The translations under genes and the position numbers were made by a program. Positions 20,535 through 32,043 of a stretch of DNA of 64,000 nucleotides are shown piece by piece. Position 1 is the stretch's first letter, and each line of letters opens with the position of its first letter. The stretch is taken from positions 1,302,001-1,366,000 of the forward strand of contig NZ_CP045032.1 of the NCBI RefSeq assembly GCF_009026825.1. The letters run 5' to 3'. The DNA is from Corynebacterium urogenitale. Lineage in GTDB: Bacteria > Actinomycetota > Actinomycetes > Mycobacteriales > Mycobacteriaceae. The notes under the pieces were generated by a model, which did no database searches, was not told the origin of the DNA, and worked only from the letters and a program-made list of their open reading frames with translations.

Positions 20535-20640
20535 CCCCCACTGAAAGCTACTGTGAACCTCCAGCCGACATGACCGGGATGTCACTGAGGACATCCGTGC
20601 TGACGATCTCTGTCGTTAGGGCGGGGTACTCCCCTCCACA
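20529..20640 (-). promoter_or_regulatory. Manganese (yybP-ykoY family) riboswitch aptamer
   Basis: The minus-strand leader of terC contains GGAGGGGAGTA near 20637-20627, an internal CTGGAGGTTCACAGTAGC segment, and GGGGGAGACCTCC at the 3' side. GGGGAGUA and AGACCU are the conserved bases flanking the closing helix in yybP-ykoY aptamers; here GGAGG pairs with CCTCC. Members of this class bind Mn(II) and commonly precede terC/mntP genes. Identification is by eye and from memory of the consensus. Confidence 0.72.
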
Positions 20641-20680
20641 TCGGCAACAATACACTGCCGACGCAGAAAACCCCCTACGC

Positions 20681-20705
20681 AAAGATGAAGATTTATTCAT
20701 CTTTT
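20681..20705 (-). terminator. Hairpin directly after ftsK
   Basis: AAAGATGAA (20681-20689) and TTCATCTTT (20697-20705) form a 9-bp AT-rich stem one base beyond the ftsK stop codon. The following U run on the minus strand is short (TTTGCG), so termination would be weak. It separates ftsK from the riboswitch leader. Confidence 0.45.
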
Positions 20706-20706
20706 T

Positions 20707-23673
20707 CTAGAAGGCGCCACCTGTGGGATTAGCTGGGATCACTCGAGTAGCGTGCTCATCCTCGCTCTCAGAGTGATCGTCGGCACTCTCCTGCTCGAGA
20801 ATCTTCTTTGGGGCGTCCTCGGGATTAGCACCCTTGATCATCCAGATGATGGTGTCCAATTCCTCGGGCTTGACCAGCACCTCGCGAGCCTTCGAACCCT
20901 CAGACGGCCCGACGACCCCTCGCGTTTCCATGAGATCCATCAAACGCCCGGCCTTGGCAAAACCGATCCTCAACTTACGCTGCAGCATTGAGGTGGAGCC
21001 GAACTGGCTCGTCACGACAAGCTCGACCGCCTGCAGCAGGTCTTCCATGTCGTTACCGATATCAGAATCGATATCCTTCTTCGCCTCAGCGGCCTTATCC
21101 TCTGTCACACCTTCCGTGTAGTTAGGCTCAGCCTGCTCCTTCGCAGCCTCCACCACTGCCTGAACTTCTTCATCAGTGACAAACGCACCTTGGATACGGC
21201 GTGGCTTACCTGCACCCTGAGGAATGAATAGTCCATCACCCATACCGATGAGCTTTTCGGCACCGGCCTGGTCGAGGATCACGCGGGAGTCCGTGAGCGA
21301 ACTCGTCGCAAAGGCCAAACGCGAAGGCACATTCGTCTTAATCAGGCCGGTGACCACATCCACCGATGGACGCTGGGTGGCCAGCACCAGGTGAATACCT
21401 GCAGCGCGAGCCTTCTGGGTAATGCGGACGATTGCATCCTCGATTTCCTTCGGTGCAGTCATCATCAGGTCGGCGAGCTCATCCACCACGCACACAATGT
21501 ACGGGTACGGGCGATACTCGCGTTCACTACCCAGTGGCGTCGTAACCTCCCCAGACTTGACCTTCCGGTTGAAATCCTTAATGTGGCGCACACGGCAAGA
21601 CTTCATATCCATGTAGCGCTGTTCCATCTCTTCCACCAACCACGTCAGTGCAGCAGCAGCCTTCTTCGGCTGAGTGATGATTGGAGTAATGAGATGCGGA
21701 ATTCCCTCGTACGGGGTCAGCTCCACCATTTTCGGATCAACGAGGATCAGCCGAACTTCATCGGGAGTCGCTCGAGTCAGCAGGCTCACAAGTAGCGAAT
21801 TGACGAACGCGGACTTACCGGAGCCAGTGGAACCAGCGACGAGCAGGTGCGGCATCTTTTGGATCGAGTGCGCAACGAATTCACCTTCGATATCCTTACC
21901 CAGACCGATGAGCATCGGATCGTGATCGCCCACCACCTTTGGGGCGTGAAGGACGTCGCCGAGGCGAACCATCTCGCGATCAGTATTCGGAACCTCGATG
22001 CCCACCGCTGACTTTCCCGGAATTGGGGTCAGCAGGCGCACATTGTCGGTCGCCACAGCGTAGGCGAGATTGGACTGCAGATTGGTGATCTTTGACACCT
22101 TCACACCAGGCCCAAGTTCCACCTCGTAGCGTGTTACTGTCGGTCCACGCGAGAAGCCAGTGACGGTTGCATCCACGTTGAACTCTTCGAAGACGGCCGT
22201 GATCGCCTCGATCATTCGGTCATTTGCCTCGGATCGGGTCTTCGGCGCATCACCCGGTACGAGCAGGTCAGTGGACGGTAAGTCGTAATCGCCCTCTGGG
22301 TCGCGCGCGGTAGCCGGCTCTGCCCCAGCAGGTACGGATTGCTTTTCCACCTCAGACTTTGGAGTGGACGCAGGAACTGCGGCAGCGTCAATCCCACTGC
22401 GAGCAATAATCGCCTGACGGACTGCCTCACGCGCATCATCCACCGCATCAGACTTCTCGGCCTGTGGCTGTGGTTTTGCGGCGGCAGACGCGCTCACCGC
22501 GGGGGCGTCGTTCGAAAGGTCTTCATCATCTTCGAGCAGTTCGGCAACGTCCTCCATAGGCGACGCCACAGGCGCGGACTTGCCCACCTTTTTCCGCGTC
22601 GCACGGCGTGTTGGCGACTTCTGCTCCTTCTCCTGCTGCTCGGTTATTCCATCGAACGTCAGGGTCTGCTGCTCCGTCTCCTCCACTGGATAGTTATCCA
22701 TGGGAGATGGCCGGCGCGGCGCGCGACGCGCACGTGGTGCCCGGTCTTCCCGGACGGCGCGCTCTAGTTCGCGGTCCACATGATCATAAGCATCTTCGCT
22801 TCCCTCATCCTCAGAAGCGGAGGCATCCTGCCGGTGAACTCCCAGCCAGTCAGCCAGCGCTCGGTAAACCTGGGCGATGGTCAAGCCGGTGAGCTGAAGC
22901 GCTCCGTACACAATCGCGATGATGAGCAATGGAACTGCCAGGAAGTTGGAAAAGCCGACAGACATGGGGCTTCCAACAATCTGTCCGACTACTCCTCCCG
23001 CAGCCGCCCGATCGGCAGTGTCAGTGGGCAATCCGGCGAAAATGTGCATAATTCCCAGCGTCGACAGAACGATGAGAAGGGAACCCAGCCAGAGACGACG
23101 CGGAGATCGTTGAGTGGTCGTCACACCGACCATTAATACCCAGCCGCCAAAGGCAAGACCTGCGGGCACAACCATGGCGCCTGCTCCAATGAACCACTGA
23201 AGAACTGAGGCGATTCCGTTGCCCACTGCGCCACCAACGCTGAACCACAAGGCACCGGCAAGGATGATGGCGAGGGCAAAGACACCGAGGGCAGCTCCGT
23301 CATATCCTCCGCCAACTCCCATGCGTTCAACCTCGAAGGCAGAATCATCATCATTGTTGAGGACATCGGTTGGCGCCTCTGGATCTGCGTAGTATGCAGA
23401 ATCCTGAGGATCGTCTTCGCGGACGGGTCGGCCGGCACTCACGACACGCCGCGTGAGACCTCCGATGCCTCGGGCTGCCCCCGAAAACACGGATCCTATG
23501 GAGTTTCCGACTGCACCAAAAGCACTGCCCGTGCGGTCGAAATCATTGTCACGAGCGCTGTGCGGACGTGTTGAACGCGGGCCTGAAGCTCGGCTGCCCC
23601 TCCGAGATGAGGAGCTGCCGGGGCGACTTGACGTGGGCTTGCGCGAGCGACTCGAGACAGACATAGCGCCCAC
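20707..23673 (-). CDS. ftsK: DNA translocase FtsK
   Basis: Septal DNA pump (988 residues). Domains: basic Ser/Arg-rich N-terminus, four membrane helices between about residues 125 and 270, a Pro/Ala-rich charged linker to about 460, the RecA-like motor with Walker [10 protein letters not shown] and Walker [13 protein letters not shown], and a C-terminal winged-helix gamma domain ([27 protein letters not shown] region) that reads polar DNA sequences. Start ATG 23673 or 23664. Followed by a hairpin and the terC riboswitch. Confidence 0.96.
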   Translation of the reverse strand: MGAMSVSSRSRKPTSSRPGSSSSRRGSRASGPRSTRPHSARDNDFDRTGSAFGAVGNSIGSVFSGAARGIGGLTRRVVSAGRPVREDDPQDSAYYADPEAPTDVLNNDDDSAFEVERMGVGGGYDGAALGVFALAIILAGALWFSVGGAVGNGIASVLQWFIGAGAMVVPAGLAFGGWVLMVGVTTTQRSPRRLWLGSLLIVLSTLGIMHIFAGLPTDTADRAAAGGVVGQIVGSPMSVGFSNFLAVPLLIIAIVYGALQLTGLTIAQVYRALADWLGVHRQDASASEDEGSEDAYDHVDRELERAVREDRAPRARRAPRRPSPMDNYPVEETEQQTLTFDGITEQQEKEQKSPTRRATRKKVGKSAPVASPMEDVAELLEDDEDLSNDAPAVSASAAAKPQPQAEKSDAVDDAREAVRQAIIARSGIDAAAVPASTPKSEVEKQSVPAGAEPATARDPEGDYDLPSTDLLVPGDAPKTRSEANDRMIEAITAVFEEFNVDATVTGFSRGPTVTRYEVELGPGVKVSKITNLQSNLAYAVATDNVRLLTPIPGKSAVGIEVPNTDREMVRLGDVLHAPKVVGDHDPMLIGLGKDIEGEFVAHSIQKMPHLLVAGSTGSGKSAFVNSLLVSLLTRATPDEVRLILVDPKMVELTPYEGIPHLITPIITQPKKAAAALTWLVEEMEQRYMDMKSCRVRHIKDFNRKVKSGEVTTPLGSEREYRPYPYIVCVVDELADLMMTAPKEIEDAIVRITQKARAAGIHLVLATQRPSVDVVTGLIKTNVPSRLAFATSSLTDSRVILDQAGAEKLIGMGDGLFIPQGAGKPRRIQGAFVTDEEVQAVVEAAKEQAEPNYTEGVTEDKAAEAKKDIDSDIGNDMEDLLQAVELVVTSQFGSTSMLQRKLRIGFAKAGRLMDLMETRGVVGPSEGSKAREVLVKPEELDTIIWMIKGANPEDAPKKILEQESADDHSESEDEHATRVIPANPTGGAF

Positions 23674-23729
23674 TCTAGTCGCTTAAATAACATCGGTCAC
23701 ATTTAAAACACCGGCAACAGCCGAATTTT

Positions 23730-24416
23730 TTATAGCGCCTGACGATTAACCTTGTTCAATGCTCCCGCTACAGATTCCACCAGTTCAACCTGCGTGGCAG
23801 AGTCTCGACCATAGAGCCACAGGAGCAATTCACCGGCTTCCCCGATGACCCGCACCTCTTCACCCGTGTTCGCACCAGCATGGTGAACATCATTCGTTTT
23901 CTCCCCGGTGGTACTGGTGGCGTCGGTCCTTTCAAACACCACATGCACGCGAGCATTGCGCAGGAAAACTCGCGACATTTGCCCCAAGAGACGCCACAAC
24001 TCGTCACGCATCTGCAAGGGAAGGTCACGGGGCTCCGCTCGCCCACCACCCCGGCGGACATCTTCGTGGTGAATGAAGTTTTCGGCCAAGTTGACGAAAG
24101 AATCCGCGTAGCGCATGGGATTCCACTTGGGTGGGCCGCTACGGAAATCTTCGACGATGCTCCCATAAGGTCGCGCCTCAATTTCCTGGGTGACGTCGCC
24201 TAAGTGCTTGCGCAAACCCTTGAAGAACATTCCGGCTGCAGCATCCGGACGGTATTCTCGCACAACCAAGTGCGTAGCCAAATCGCGCGTGGACCAACCC
24301 TCGCACAGAGTCGGCGCATCAGGCCCCACGGAGAGCAAAAGCCCCGCTAGGGCCTCTCGCTCGGACTGAGCAGAAGATACCTTGCGGGGCTGAGGATAGG
24401 GATTCTCGGAACTCAT
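23730..24416 (-). CDS. TIGR03085 family metal-binding protein (DinB/maleylpyruvate isomerase-like)
   Basis: A 228-residue protein resembling the mycothiol-dependent maleylpyruvate isomerase N-terminal fold: the N-terminal segment has LCEGWSTRDLATHLVVRE, and FIHHEDVRRGGG supplies further histidines, so a metal site like that of DinB-fold enzymes is likely. I use ATG 24416; the longer frame to 24482 would overlap the RNase J end. The conserved position beside RNase J in actinobacteria supports the family call; the reaction is unknown. Confidence 0.8.
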   Translation of the reverse strand: MSSENPYPQPRKVSSAQSEREALAGLLLSVGPDAPTLCEGWSTRDLATHLVVREYRPDAAAGMFFKGLRKHLGDVTQEIEARPYGSIVEDFRSGPPKWNPMRYADSFVNLAENFIHHEDVRRGGGRAEPRDLPLQMRDELWRLLGQMSRVFLRNARVHVVFERTDATSTTGEKTNDVHHAGANTGEEVRVIGEAGELLLWLYGRDSATQVELVESVAGALNKVNRQAL

Positions 24417-24441
24417 GAATCCCACAGTAGCGAAGAAGTCG

Positions 24442-26517
24442 CTACAGCGAAGGGCGTGAGACGTCCTCTTCCAGTTCCTCAACGATTTCGCTCGTCATCG
24501 GAACCACGGTTGGCACGATGAACGGCTTGCGCTTCCACTTATCGGAGATCAACTTGCCAACACGACGGCGGATAGCTTGAGCCATGCGGTAAGGATCGTT
24601 CTCGCCTTCACCGGCCAGATCCATCATCACGCTATCAACGCGTTCGGTGATTTCCTTGAGCATGTCACGCGCATCGTCGGAGAAGCCCTTTGCTTGTACA
24701 GAAGGAGCTTCCAGTGGACGCCCCGTACGGTTGTCGATGACAACCGTGATGGACACCATGCCGCCTTCGGCCATCGCCGTGCGGTCTTCCAGGACCTCGG
24801 AGTCAATGTCGCCCATACGGGTGCCATCAACGTAGAGGTTGCCGACAGTCATCTGACCCACGACATTTGCATGGCCATCAACCAGGTCCACGAAGACACC
24901 ATTCTGTGCCAGCGGGATGTTATTAGCATCCACACCGGTGCTGATCGCCAACTCCTTATTTGCACGGAGGTGCCGCCACTCGCCGTGAACTGGCATAGCG
25001 TTCTTCGGGCGCGCCGCGTTGTAGAGGAACAGCAATTCGCCAGAGTAGCCGTGACCGGAGGTGTGTACCTTCGCATCGCGACCGGTTACAACAGTCGCAC
25101 CGATCTGGGAGAGCATGTTGATGACACCGAACACTGCTTCCTCGTTACCAGGCACGAGGGAGGAAGACAGGATGATCAGGTCGCCAGCACGCACGGTGAT
25201 CTGGCGGTGTTCACGCCGAGCCATGCGAGACAAAGCTGCCATCGGTTCACCCTGCGTGCCCGTCGTGATGAGCATGACCTTGTGGGGAGCCATCTTGGAT
25301 GCCTCGTCCATGGACACGATGGTTCCGCGAGGAGCGTTGAGATAGCCCATACGCTCGGCGATTTCCATGTTGCGGATCATGGAGCGACCGTTGAAGGCGA
25401 CCTTGCGGCCGGCTGCAACTGCGGCATCCACGGCGGATTGCACACGGGAGACGTTGGAGGCAAAGGAAGCGAGGATCACGCGCTGCTTAGCCTCACCCAC
25501 AAGACGCTTCAGGGTCGGGGCAATCTCCGCCTCCGATCCAGAAACGCCCGGAGTCGTGGCGTTCGTGGAATCGCACAGGAACAGGTCGATGCCCTCGTCA
25601 CCGAAGCGAGACAAAGCTGGCAGATCGGTTGGGCGACCATCCAGCGGTGTCTGGTCGAGCTTGATGTCACCCGTGTGGACGACCAAGCCAGCGCCAGTCT
25701 TCAGAGCAATGCCGAGGCACTCTGGAATGGAGTGGTTGACGGCGAAGAAGCGAATATCGAATGGCCCACGGGACTCGTGAGAGTGCTCGTCGACCTCGAT
25801 GAGCTTCGGACGCTGACGGTGCTCCTGAGTTTTCGCAGCAATGAGCGCACACGTGAACTTAGAGGCAATGATCGGAATGTCAGCGCGCTGCTTCAACATC
25901 CACGGGATGGCGCCGATGTGATCCTCATGGCCGTGGGTGACCACCAGAGCTTCCACCCGATCCCACTTATCCTCTAGATAGGAGAAGTCGGGCAGGATCA
26001 AGTCCACCCCAGGCTCCCCCGAGCTTGGGAAGAGCACACCACAGTCGATGATGAGCAAACGGTTGTTGTACTCAAACACCGTCATATTCCGGCCGATTTC
26101 AGAGATACCGCCCAGGGCGACGATGCGCAGGCCGTTCTTCGGGGCCTTTGGAGGCTTCGGTAGGCGCTGAGTCAGATCGACACCTTGCATCGCCTTCAGG
26201 GCGCCCTTGCGACGATCGTTATTGTCGCCCCCACGACGGTTGCTGCCACCCCGGTTATTGTTCCCATTGTTACCGCGGTTGTTACCGCCGCGGCCACGCG
26301 AACGCCGGGAGCGGCTACGTCCATTGCTGGAGTTCTTGCCGCCGTTATCGTTGCCCTTGTTATCGGACTTATTCTCTGCCTTGTTGTCGGCCTTAGCTGT
26401 CGCACCACCATCGTTGAACGTGGTCGCTGCTGCTGCGTTAGATGCAACGGCAGTTTCCGCGCTCGGCGGAGCTGCCTTCCGGGTGACCTTGCGGCCCCGG
26501 GAACGCTGTTCAGTCAT
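24442..26517 (-). CDS. rnj: Ribonuclease J
   Basis: Metallo-beta-lactamase/beta-CASP nuclease for rRNA maturation and mRNA decay. ATG 26517 gives 691 residues. Residues 1-130 are low complexity: Ala/Lys rich, then an Asn/Gly/Arg tract (RGGNNRGNNGNN) likely to bind RNA. The catalytic motif is VTHGHEDHIGAIP, followed by beta-CASP motifs including HTSGHGYSGE. It is preceded by dapA (7 bases) and is downstream of it in the same transcript. Confidence 0.94.
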   Translation of the reverse strand: MTEQRSRGRKVTRKAAPPSAETAVASNAAAATTFNDGGATAKADNKAENKSDNKGNDNGGKNSSNGRSRSRRSRGRGGNNRGNNGNNNRGGSNRRGGDNNDRRKGALKAMQGVDLTQRLPKPPKAPKNGLRIVALGGISEIGRNMTVFEYNNRLLIIDCGVLFPSSGEPGVDLILPDFSYLEDKWDRVEALVVTHGHEDHIGAIPWMLKQRADIPIIASKFTCALIAAKTQEHRQRPKLIEVDEHSHESRGPFDIRFFAVNHSIPECLGIALKTGAGLVVHTGDIKLDQTPLDGRPTDLPALSRFGDEGIDLFLCDSTNATTPGVSGSEAEIAPTLKRLVGEAKQRVILASFASNVSRVQSAVDAAVAAGRKVAFNGRSMIRNMEIAERMGYLNAPRGTIVSMDEASKMAPHKVMLITTGTQGEPMAALSRMARREHRQITVRAGDLIILSSSLVPGNEEAVFGVINMLSQIGATVVTGRDAKVHTSGHGYSGELLFLYNAARPKNAMPVHGEWRHLRANKELAISTGVDANNIPLAQNGVFVDLVDGHANVVGQMTVGNLYVDGTRMGDIDSEVLEDRTAMAEGGMVSITVVIDNRTGRPLEAPSVQAKGFSDDARDMLKEITERVDSVMMDLAGEGENDPYRMAQAIRRRVGKLISDKWKRKPFIVPTVVPMTSEIVEELEEDVSRPSL

Positions 26518-26524
26518 ATTTTCC

Positions 26525-27427
26525 TTATACTCCTGCTTCCTGCAGGTCTTGTTCCAGCTGATCCAATTCAGCTGCGGTGGGTTCAATGATTGGCAAACGC
26601 GGAGAGCCCGCATCAATACCACGAAGTTTCAAAGCGGCCTTCGCGAAAGCGACACCACCCAATCGACCTTGTGCACGCTGTAGTGGTACGAGGCTCACGG
26701 CGATCTTTCGCGCTTCCGAGATATCCCCGTTGTCATATGCATTGCGCAGAGCCTTCAATCGGTCTGCGGCAACGTGACCAATGACGGAGATGAAACCGGT
26801 TGCGCCGGATGCGAGCCACGCGAGGTTCAGCGGATCATCACCGGAGTACCACGCCAGATCGGTGGTCTCGATGAGCTCCATTGCAGCTGGCAGGTCGCCC
26901 TTTGCGTCCTTGACAGCAGCGATATTGGGATGCGCGGCTAGTCGGCGGATTGTCTCCGTCTCAATTGGGATGACCGTGCGGGAAGGAATGTCGTAGAGGC
27001 AGATGGGAATATCCACTGCATCAGCAACACTCGTAAAGTGCCGGTACAAACCCTCCTGGCTTGGTCGTGAGTAGTACGGAGTCACTACCAAAAGAGAATC
27101 GGCTCCCGCTTCTTGAGAAGCACGGGAAATCTCGATGGATTCGGCCGTATCGTACGTGCCACCACCGGCAATCAGCTTGATCCGATCACCAAGTTCGGCG
27201 CGTACAGCTCTGAGCAGGTTTAACTTCTCGTCCAACTTCACCGTCGGCGATTCGCCAGTGGTGCCCGCAAGGACCAGAGAATCACAGCCCTTGTCTGCGA
27301 GATGGCCCGCAAGGGACACACCTGCCTCAAGGTCGATGGAACCGTCCTTCTTGAAGGGCGTGACCATCGCTACGGAGATCGTGCCGAAGTGCTCGGATCC
27401 TCGTGTCGCTGCATTACCTGTGCTCAT
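26525..27427 (-). CDS. dapA: 4-hydroxy-tetrahydrodipicolinate synthase
   Basis: Condenses pyruvate with aspartate semialdehyde, the first step of the diaminopimelate branch. The 300-residue protein has the Schiff-base lysine Lys173 (AVKDAKGD), the catalytic Tyr145 in LYDIPSR and the GTTGES substrate loop (55-60). Clustered with thyX and dapB upstream on the same strand and RNase J downstream. Confidence 0.95.
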   Translation of the reverse strand: MSTGNAATRGSEHFGTISVAMVTPFKKDGSIDLEAGVSLAGHLADKGCDSLVLAGTTGESPTVKLDEKLNLLRAVRAELGDRIKLIAGGGTYDTAESIEISRASQEAGADSLLVVTPYYSRPSQEGLYRHFTSVADAVDIPICLYDIPSRTVIPIETETIRRLAAHPNIAAVKDAKGDLPAAMELIETTDLAWYSGDDPLNLAWLASGATGFISVIGHVAADRLKALRNAYDNGDISEARKIAVSLVPLQRAQGRLGGVAFAKAALKLRGIDAGSPRLPIIEPTAAELDQLEQDLQEAGV

Positions 27428-27500
27428 GGGTCACCAGATTACCTTCCTGCCCGACTATTGGGCGTATTAGGGTGACGTTGGCCACGTCAAGAGGGCCGTT

Positions 27501-28253
27501 TTACACGTCGCTGACGTATGGGCTCGTTGCCATCTCCGCCCCATCTCGGAGGGTGGTGATGGAGAAATCTTCGAATACTTCGGGTGCTTGACGCTGTAGG
27601 AGGCGCAAACAAGTCACCGCAATTCGGCGAATTTCGGGGTCCGCATGTTCGGCGGCCCTCATCCCAATGAAATGCCGCCAGCTACGGAGATTACCGCTCA
27701 TCGCGAATCGAGTCTCTGCACAGTTGGGCAGGATTGCTCGCGCCGCCTGTCGTGCTTGTTTCATGCGTAACACGGCGTTCGGCTCGTGGGCAAAGCTTTC
27801 ACTAATCCCATCCAACAGCTCGCTGTAGGCGTCGTAGGCAACATCGGCGGTCTGGAGGAAAAGTTCGGTTAGTTTCTCATTTATGCGCACTGCTTCCGGC
27901 ACCACAACCCGCGCCTCATCCGAGGGTACATAGCGCTGGGACAGCTGGCTAAAGGAAAAATGCCTGTGCCGCATGATCTCATGGCTACACGACCGCGAGA
28001 CTCCACGGAGGTACATCGTCGCGCTCGCATGCTCGAGAACGGTCATGTGTCCTACGTCGAGGATGTGACGTACGTACGCGTCATTCGTGGCCGTATGAGG
28101 ATTTGGTTTATCCCATGTCTCGTAGCAGGCCCGGCCTGCGAACTCGACCATGGCTGAAGCGTCTGATGCTTCCGTCGTCCATTCGACGCCATGAGGATTC
28201 TCGAACGCAGTGTAGCCGACGAGCTGAACATCCAGTTCTGCTATCGTCGCCAT
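27501..28253 (-). CDS. thyX: Flavin-dependent thymidylate synthase ThyX
   Basis: Makes dTMP from dUMP using FAD and methylenetetrahydrofolate. The 250-residue protein has the diagnostic ThyX motif RHRHFSFSQLSQR (95-107). It starts four bases after the dapB stop, suggesting a dapB-thyX-dapA-rnj transcription unit as in other corynebacteria. Confidence 0.96.
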   Translation of the reverse strand: MATIAELDVQLVGYTAFENPHGVEWTTEASDASAMVEFAGRACYETWDKPNPHTATNDAYVRHILDVGHMTVLEHASATMYLRGVSRSCSHEIMRHRHFSFSQLSQRYVPSDEARVVVPEAVRINEKLTELFLQTADVAYDAYSELLDGISESFAHEPNAVLRMKQARQAARAILPNCAETRFAMSGNLRSWRHFIGMRAAEHADPEIRRIAVTCLRLLQRQAPEVFEDFSITTLRDGAEMATSPYVSDV

Positions 28254-28256
28254 GTC

Positions 28257-29033
<777 letters not shown>

Positions 29034-29108
29034 TCAAGCCATTGGCTAGTCCCCCACAGTCTAGGTCGGTTTCGGCTCTGCGTATCCAACCGACCCGCGC
29101 CCATGGCT

Positions 29109-29148
29109 AAAGCCCCACCGCTCAGCGTTGGCCAAGCGATGGGGCTTT
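29109..29148 (-). terminator. Terminator-like hairpin after pnp
   Basis: AAAGCCCC (29109-29116) and GGGGCTTT (29141-29148) form an 8-bp stem with an inner CGCT/AGCG pairing, 20 bases past the pnp stop. The U tract on the minus strand is short. It lies in the 168-base gap between dapB and pnp. Confidence 0.6.
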
Positions 29149-29168
29149 ACAGGGCAAAAATTCAGGTT

Positions 29169-31442
29169 TTAGTCCTCAACGAGAACGAGGGAGATCTTGC
29201 CACGATTGTCAATGTCTGCAATCTCCACCTGGATCTTCTCGCCCACGGTGACCTCATCCTCAACCTTCTCCACGCGACGGTCGCCACCGAGGTTGGAGAT
29301 GTGCAACAGGCCATCCTTGCCTGGAACCAGGGAAATGAATGCACCGAAAGCCGTGGTTTTCACCACCGTGCCGAGGAATCGATCGCCGACCTTAGGCAGC
29401 TGTGGGTTGGCGATGGCGTTGATGCGCTCAATCGCGTCCTCCGCGGCCTTTCCTCCGACGGCGGACACAAATACTGTGCCGTCTTCCTCGATGGTGATAT
29501 TGGCGCCAGTTTCTTCCGTGATCTGGTTGATATTCTTACCCTTGGGGCCAATGACCTCGCCGATCTTAGAGACCGGGATGGAGATGGAGGTGATGCGAGG
29601 AGCAAACTCGCTCATGTCATCGGGAGAATCGATCGCATCGGCCATCAGGCTCAGAATCTCCAGGCGCGCAGTACGTGCCTGCCCCAGAGCTTCGGCAAGA
29701 ACATCGGACGGAATGCCATCGAGCTTGGTGTCCAGCTGAAGAGCCGTGACGAACTGCTCGGTTCCCGCAACCTTGAAATCCATGTCGCCGAAAGCATCCT
29801 CGGCGCCGAGAATATCGGTCAATGCAACATACTTGTCCTTGCCCTTTACCTTGCCGGTAACGAGGCCCATGGCAATTCCGGCCACCGGCGCCTTCAGTGG
29901 AACGCCCGCGTTGTAAAGGGACAGCGTGGATGCGCAGACGGAGCCCATGGAGGTGGAGCCGTTGGAGCCCAGCGCTTCGGACACCTGGCGGATCGTGTAC
30001 GGGAAATCCTCGCGGGATGGGATAACCGGAGCCAAGGCACGTTCGGCCAAAGCACCGTGGCCGATCTCGCGACGCTTCGGGGAACCCACACGCCCAGTCT
30101 CACCGGTGGAGTACGGCGGGAAATTGTAGTGGTGGATGTAGCGCTTGTGATCCGCTGGCCCCAGCGAATCGATCTGCTGCTCCATCTTCAGCATGTCCAG
30201 GGTTGTCACACCGAGGATTTGGGTCTCGCCACGTTCAAAGAGCGCGGAGCCGTGAGCACGTGGCACCAGCTGTACGACGATGCCCAAATCGCGAATGGTG
30301 GTGTGGTCGCGACCATCGATACGGAAGCCGTCCTCGAGGATCCTGCGACGCACAAGCTGCTTGGTCACGTCATTGTGAGCGGCACGAATTTCCGCTTCAC
30401 GCTCAGGGAAGGTATCAAGCAGCGCATCCACGACAGCTTGCATGTTTTCCGCCAGAGCTTCGTCACGCTCCTGCTTGTCGGCCATCTTCATGATGTCTTC
30501 GAGATCACCGAGGGACTCGGCCTCCACGGCGGATCGCACGTCCTCATCGAACGGCGGGAAGAGCTCGAAGGTGCGAGCCTCATTGTCCACGGCCTTGGCC
30601 AGCGCAGTCTGAGCTTCACAGAGGGTGGCGATGAACGGCTTGGCGGCCTCGATTCCCTCAGCAACAACAGTCTCGGTCGGCGCTGGGGCTCCCTCGGCAA
30701 TACGCTCAACAACGTTCTCTGTTGCGCCAGCCTCGACCATCATGACCGCAACATTTGGGGTGCGCGAAGCCTTGCCGCGTCCACGACCACGTCCGCCCTT
30801 CGCTGGCTTATCGTCCACGACACGACCGGCCACAACGAGCTCAAAGACAGCCTGCTTTTGCTGTTCGTGCGTTGGGAAGGCCACCCACTGACCCTTCGGG
30901 TGATCATCATCGGCAACCAGCGCCATCCGCACGCCACCTACGGCGCCGGATACCGGTAGTCCGGACAGCTGCGTGGAGGCGGAGGCTGCGTTGATCGCCA
31001 CAACGTCGTACATGTCCTTTGGATCCAGAGACATGACGGTCACGATCACCTGCACCTCATTGCGCAGCCCCTTGACGAAAGTCGGGCGCAGCGGGCGGTC
31101 GATCTGACGGGCGGCGAGAATTGCGTCCGTTCCCGGGCGCCCCTCGCGGCGGAAGAAACTTCCCGGAATCCGACCCGCCGCGTACATGCGCTCCTCCACG
31201 TCAACGGTCAACGGGAAGAAGTCGATACCCTCGCGCGGATTGCGGGAGGCGGTAGTGGTGGACAGGAGCATCGTGTCCTCGTCCAAGTAAGCCGTGACGG
31301 AGCCATCGGCCTGACGAGCCAGCAAGCCGGTCTCGAAACGGATGGTGCGGGTGCCGAAGTCACCGTTGTCGATTGTGGCGACGGTCTCCCAGACGCCCGC
31401 ATCCGGATCGATAAGTTCAGCTTCAATCTTGTGTGCGCTCAT
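29169..31442 (-). CDS. pnp: Polyribonucleotide nucleotidyltransferase
   Basis: 3'-5' phosphorolytic RNase and (p)ppGpp-linked GpsI of actinobacteria. ATG 31442 gives 757 residues: two RNase PH domains (the first with [14 protein letters not shown], the second with [15 protein letters not shown] and [10 protein letters not shown]), then KH ([19 protein letters not shown]) and S1 domains at the C-terminus. The longer frame to 31490 has no better start. rpsO lies upstream on the same strand with a terminator between, plus a leader of about 140 bases. Confidence 0.95.
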   Translation of the reverse strand: MSAHKIEAELIDPDAGVWETVATIDNGDFGTRTIRFETGLLARQADGSVTAYLDEDTMLLSTTTASRNPREGIDFFPLTVDVEERMYAAGRIPGSFFRREGRPGTDAILAARQIDRPLRPTFVKGLRNEVQVIVTVMSLDPKDMYDVVAINAASASTQLSGLPVSGAVGGVRMALVADDDHPKGQWVAFPTHEQQKQAVFELVVAGRVVDDKPAKGGRGRGRGKASRTPNVAVMMVEAGATENVVERIAEGAPAPTETVVAEGIEAAKPFIATLCEAQTALAKAVDNEARTFELFPPFDEDVRSAVEAESLGDLEDIMKMADKQERDEALAENMQAVVDALLDTFPEREAEIRAAHNDVTKQLVRRRILEDGFRIDGRDHTTIRDLGIVVQLVPRAHGSALFERGETQILGVTTLDMLKMEQQIDSLGPADHKRYIHHYNFPPYSTGETGRVGSPKRREIGHGALAERALAPVIPSREDFPYTIRQVSEALGSNGSTSMGSVCASTLSLYNAGVPLKAPVAGIAMGLVTGKVKGKDKYVALTDILGAEDAFGDMDFKVAGTEQFVTALQLDTKLDGIPSDVLAEALGQARTARLEILSLMADAIDSPDDMSEFAPRITSISIPVSKIGEVIGPKGKNINQITEETGANITIEEDGTVFVSAVGGKAAEDAIERINAIANPQLPKVGDRFLGTVVKTTAFGAFISLVPGKDGLLHISNLGGDRRVEKVEDEVTVGEKIQVEIADIDNRGKISLVLVED

Positions 31443-31582
31443 AGCGATAAGTGCAATCGCCTTTCTTTTGCGTTGCGATTCCCCGTTCACATCTGATCAT
31501 CGGTGCCGATGTGACCAGCGGGAAAAATTTTATTGCCAAGTTTTTGGTACTTGTCCAGCCACGACACTACCAAAGAAATAGC

Positions 31583-31633
31583 AAAACCCGGCACCATCAC
31601 CACGCTAAACAGCGTATGGCAATAGTTGCCGGG
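31583..31633 (-). terminator. Terminator of rpsO
   Basis: On the minus strand CCCGGCA and TGCCGGG close a long stem with a second inner hairpin (CATACGC/GCGTGG), followed by TTTT. It ends about 75 bases past the rpsO stop. The rest of the gap to pnp holds only a possible promoter and leader. Confidence 0.65.
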
Positions 31634-31658
31634 AGCAGACTATATGAAGTCGGCGAGA

Positions 31659-31928
31659 CTAGCGACGCAGGCCGAGGCGCTCGATCAGGGAGCGGTAGCG
31701 GTCCACATTGTTGTCAGCCAGGTACTTCAGCAGGCCCCTGCGACGACCAACCAGCAGCAGCAGACCACGACGGGAGTGGTGATCGTGCTTGTGGTACTTC
31801 AGGTGCTCGGTGAGCTGACGAATACGGACGGTCAGCAGGGCAACCTGAGCCTCTGGGGATCCGGTGTCCGTCTCGTGCAGGCCGAACTCCTTGAGGGTCT
31901 CTGCCTTCTGCTCCTTGGACAGTGCCAT
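31659..31928 (-). CDS. rpsO: 30S ribosomal protein S15
   Basis: Primary 16S rRNA-binding protein of the small subunit platform, 89 residues. Family hallmarks: [31 protein letters not shown] and [18 protein letters not shown] precedes ATG 31928. Upstream of pnp, the usual pairing. Confidence 0.97.
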   Translation of the reverse strand: MALSKEQKAETLKEFGLHETDTGSPEAQVALLTVRIRQLTEHLKYHKHDHHSRRGLLLLVGRRRGLLKYLADNNVDRYRSLIERLGLRR

Positions 31929-32043
31929 GGAATTTCTCCTTGTAAGATCGTTGTTTCAGTCCGCGCGAATACGTACATGCGACTACCGCAGACCACAGTC
32001 GCAGACCGATCAAGCCTAGCACCCCGCCGGAGAGGAAATCAAA

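Noticed and set aside
24577-25977. A 466-codon open frame on the plus strand
   Set aside because: Antisense to RNase J, whose beta-CASP motifs are intact; typical shadow of a GC-rich gene.
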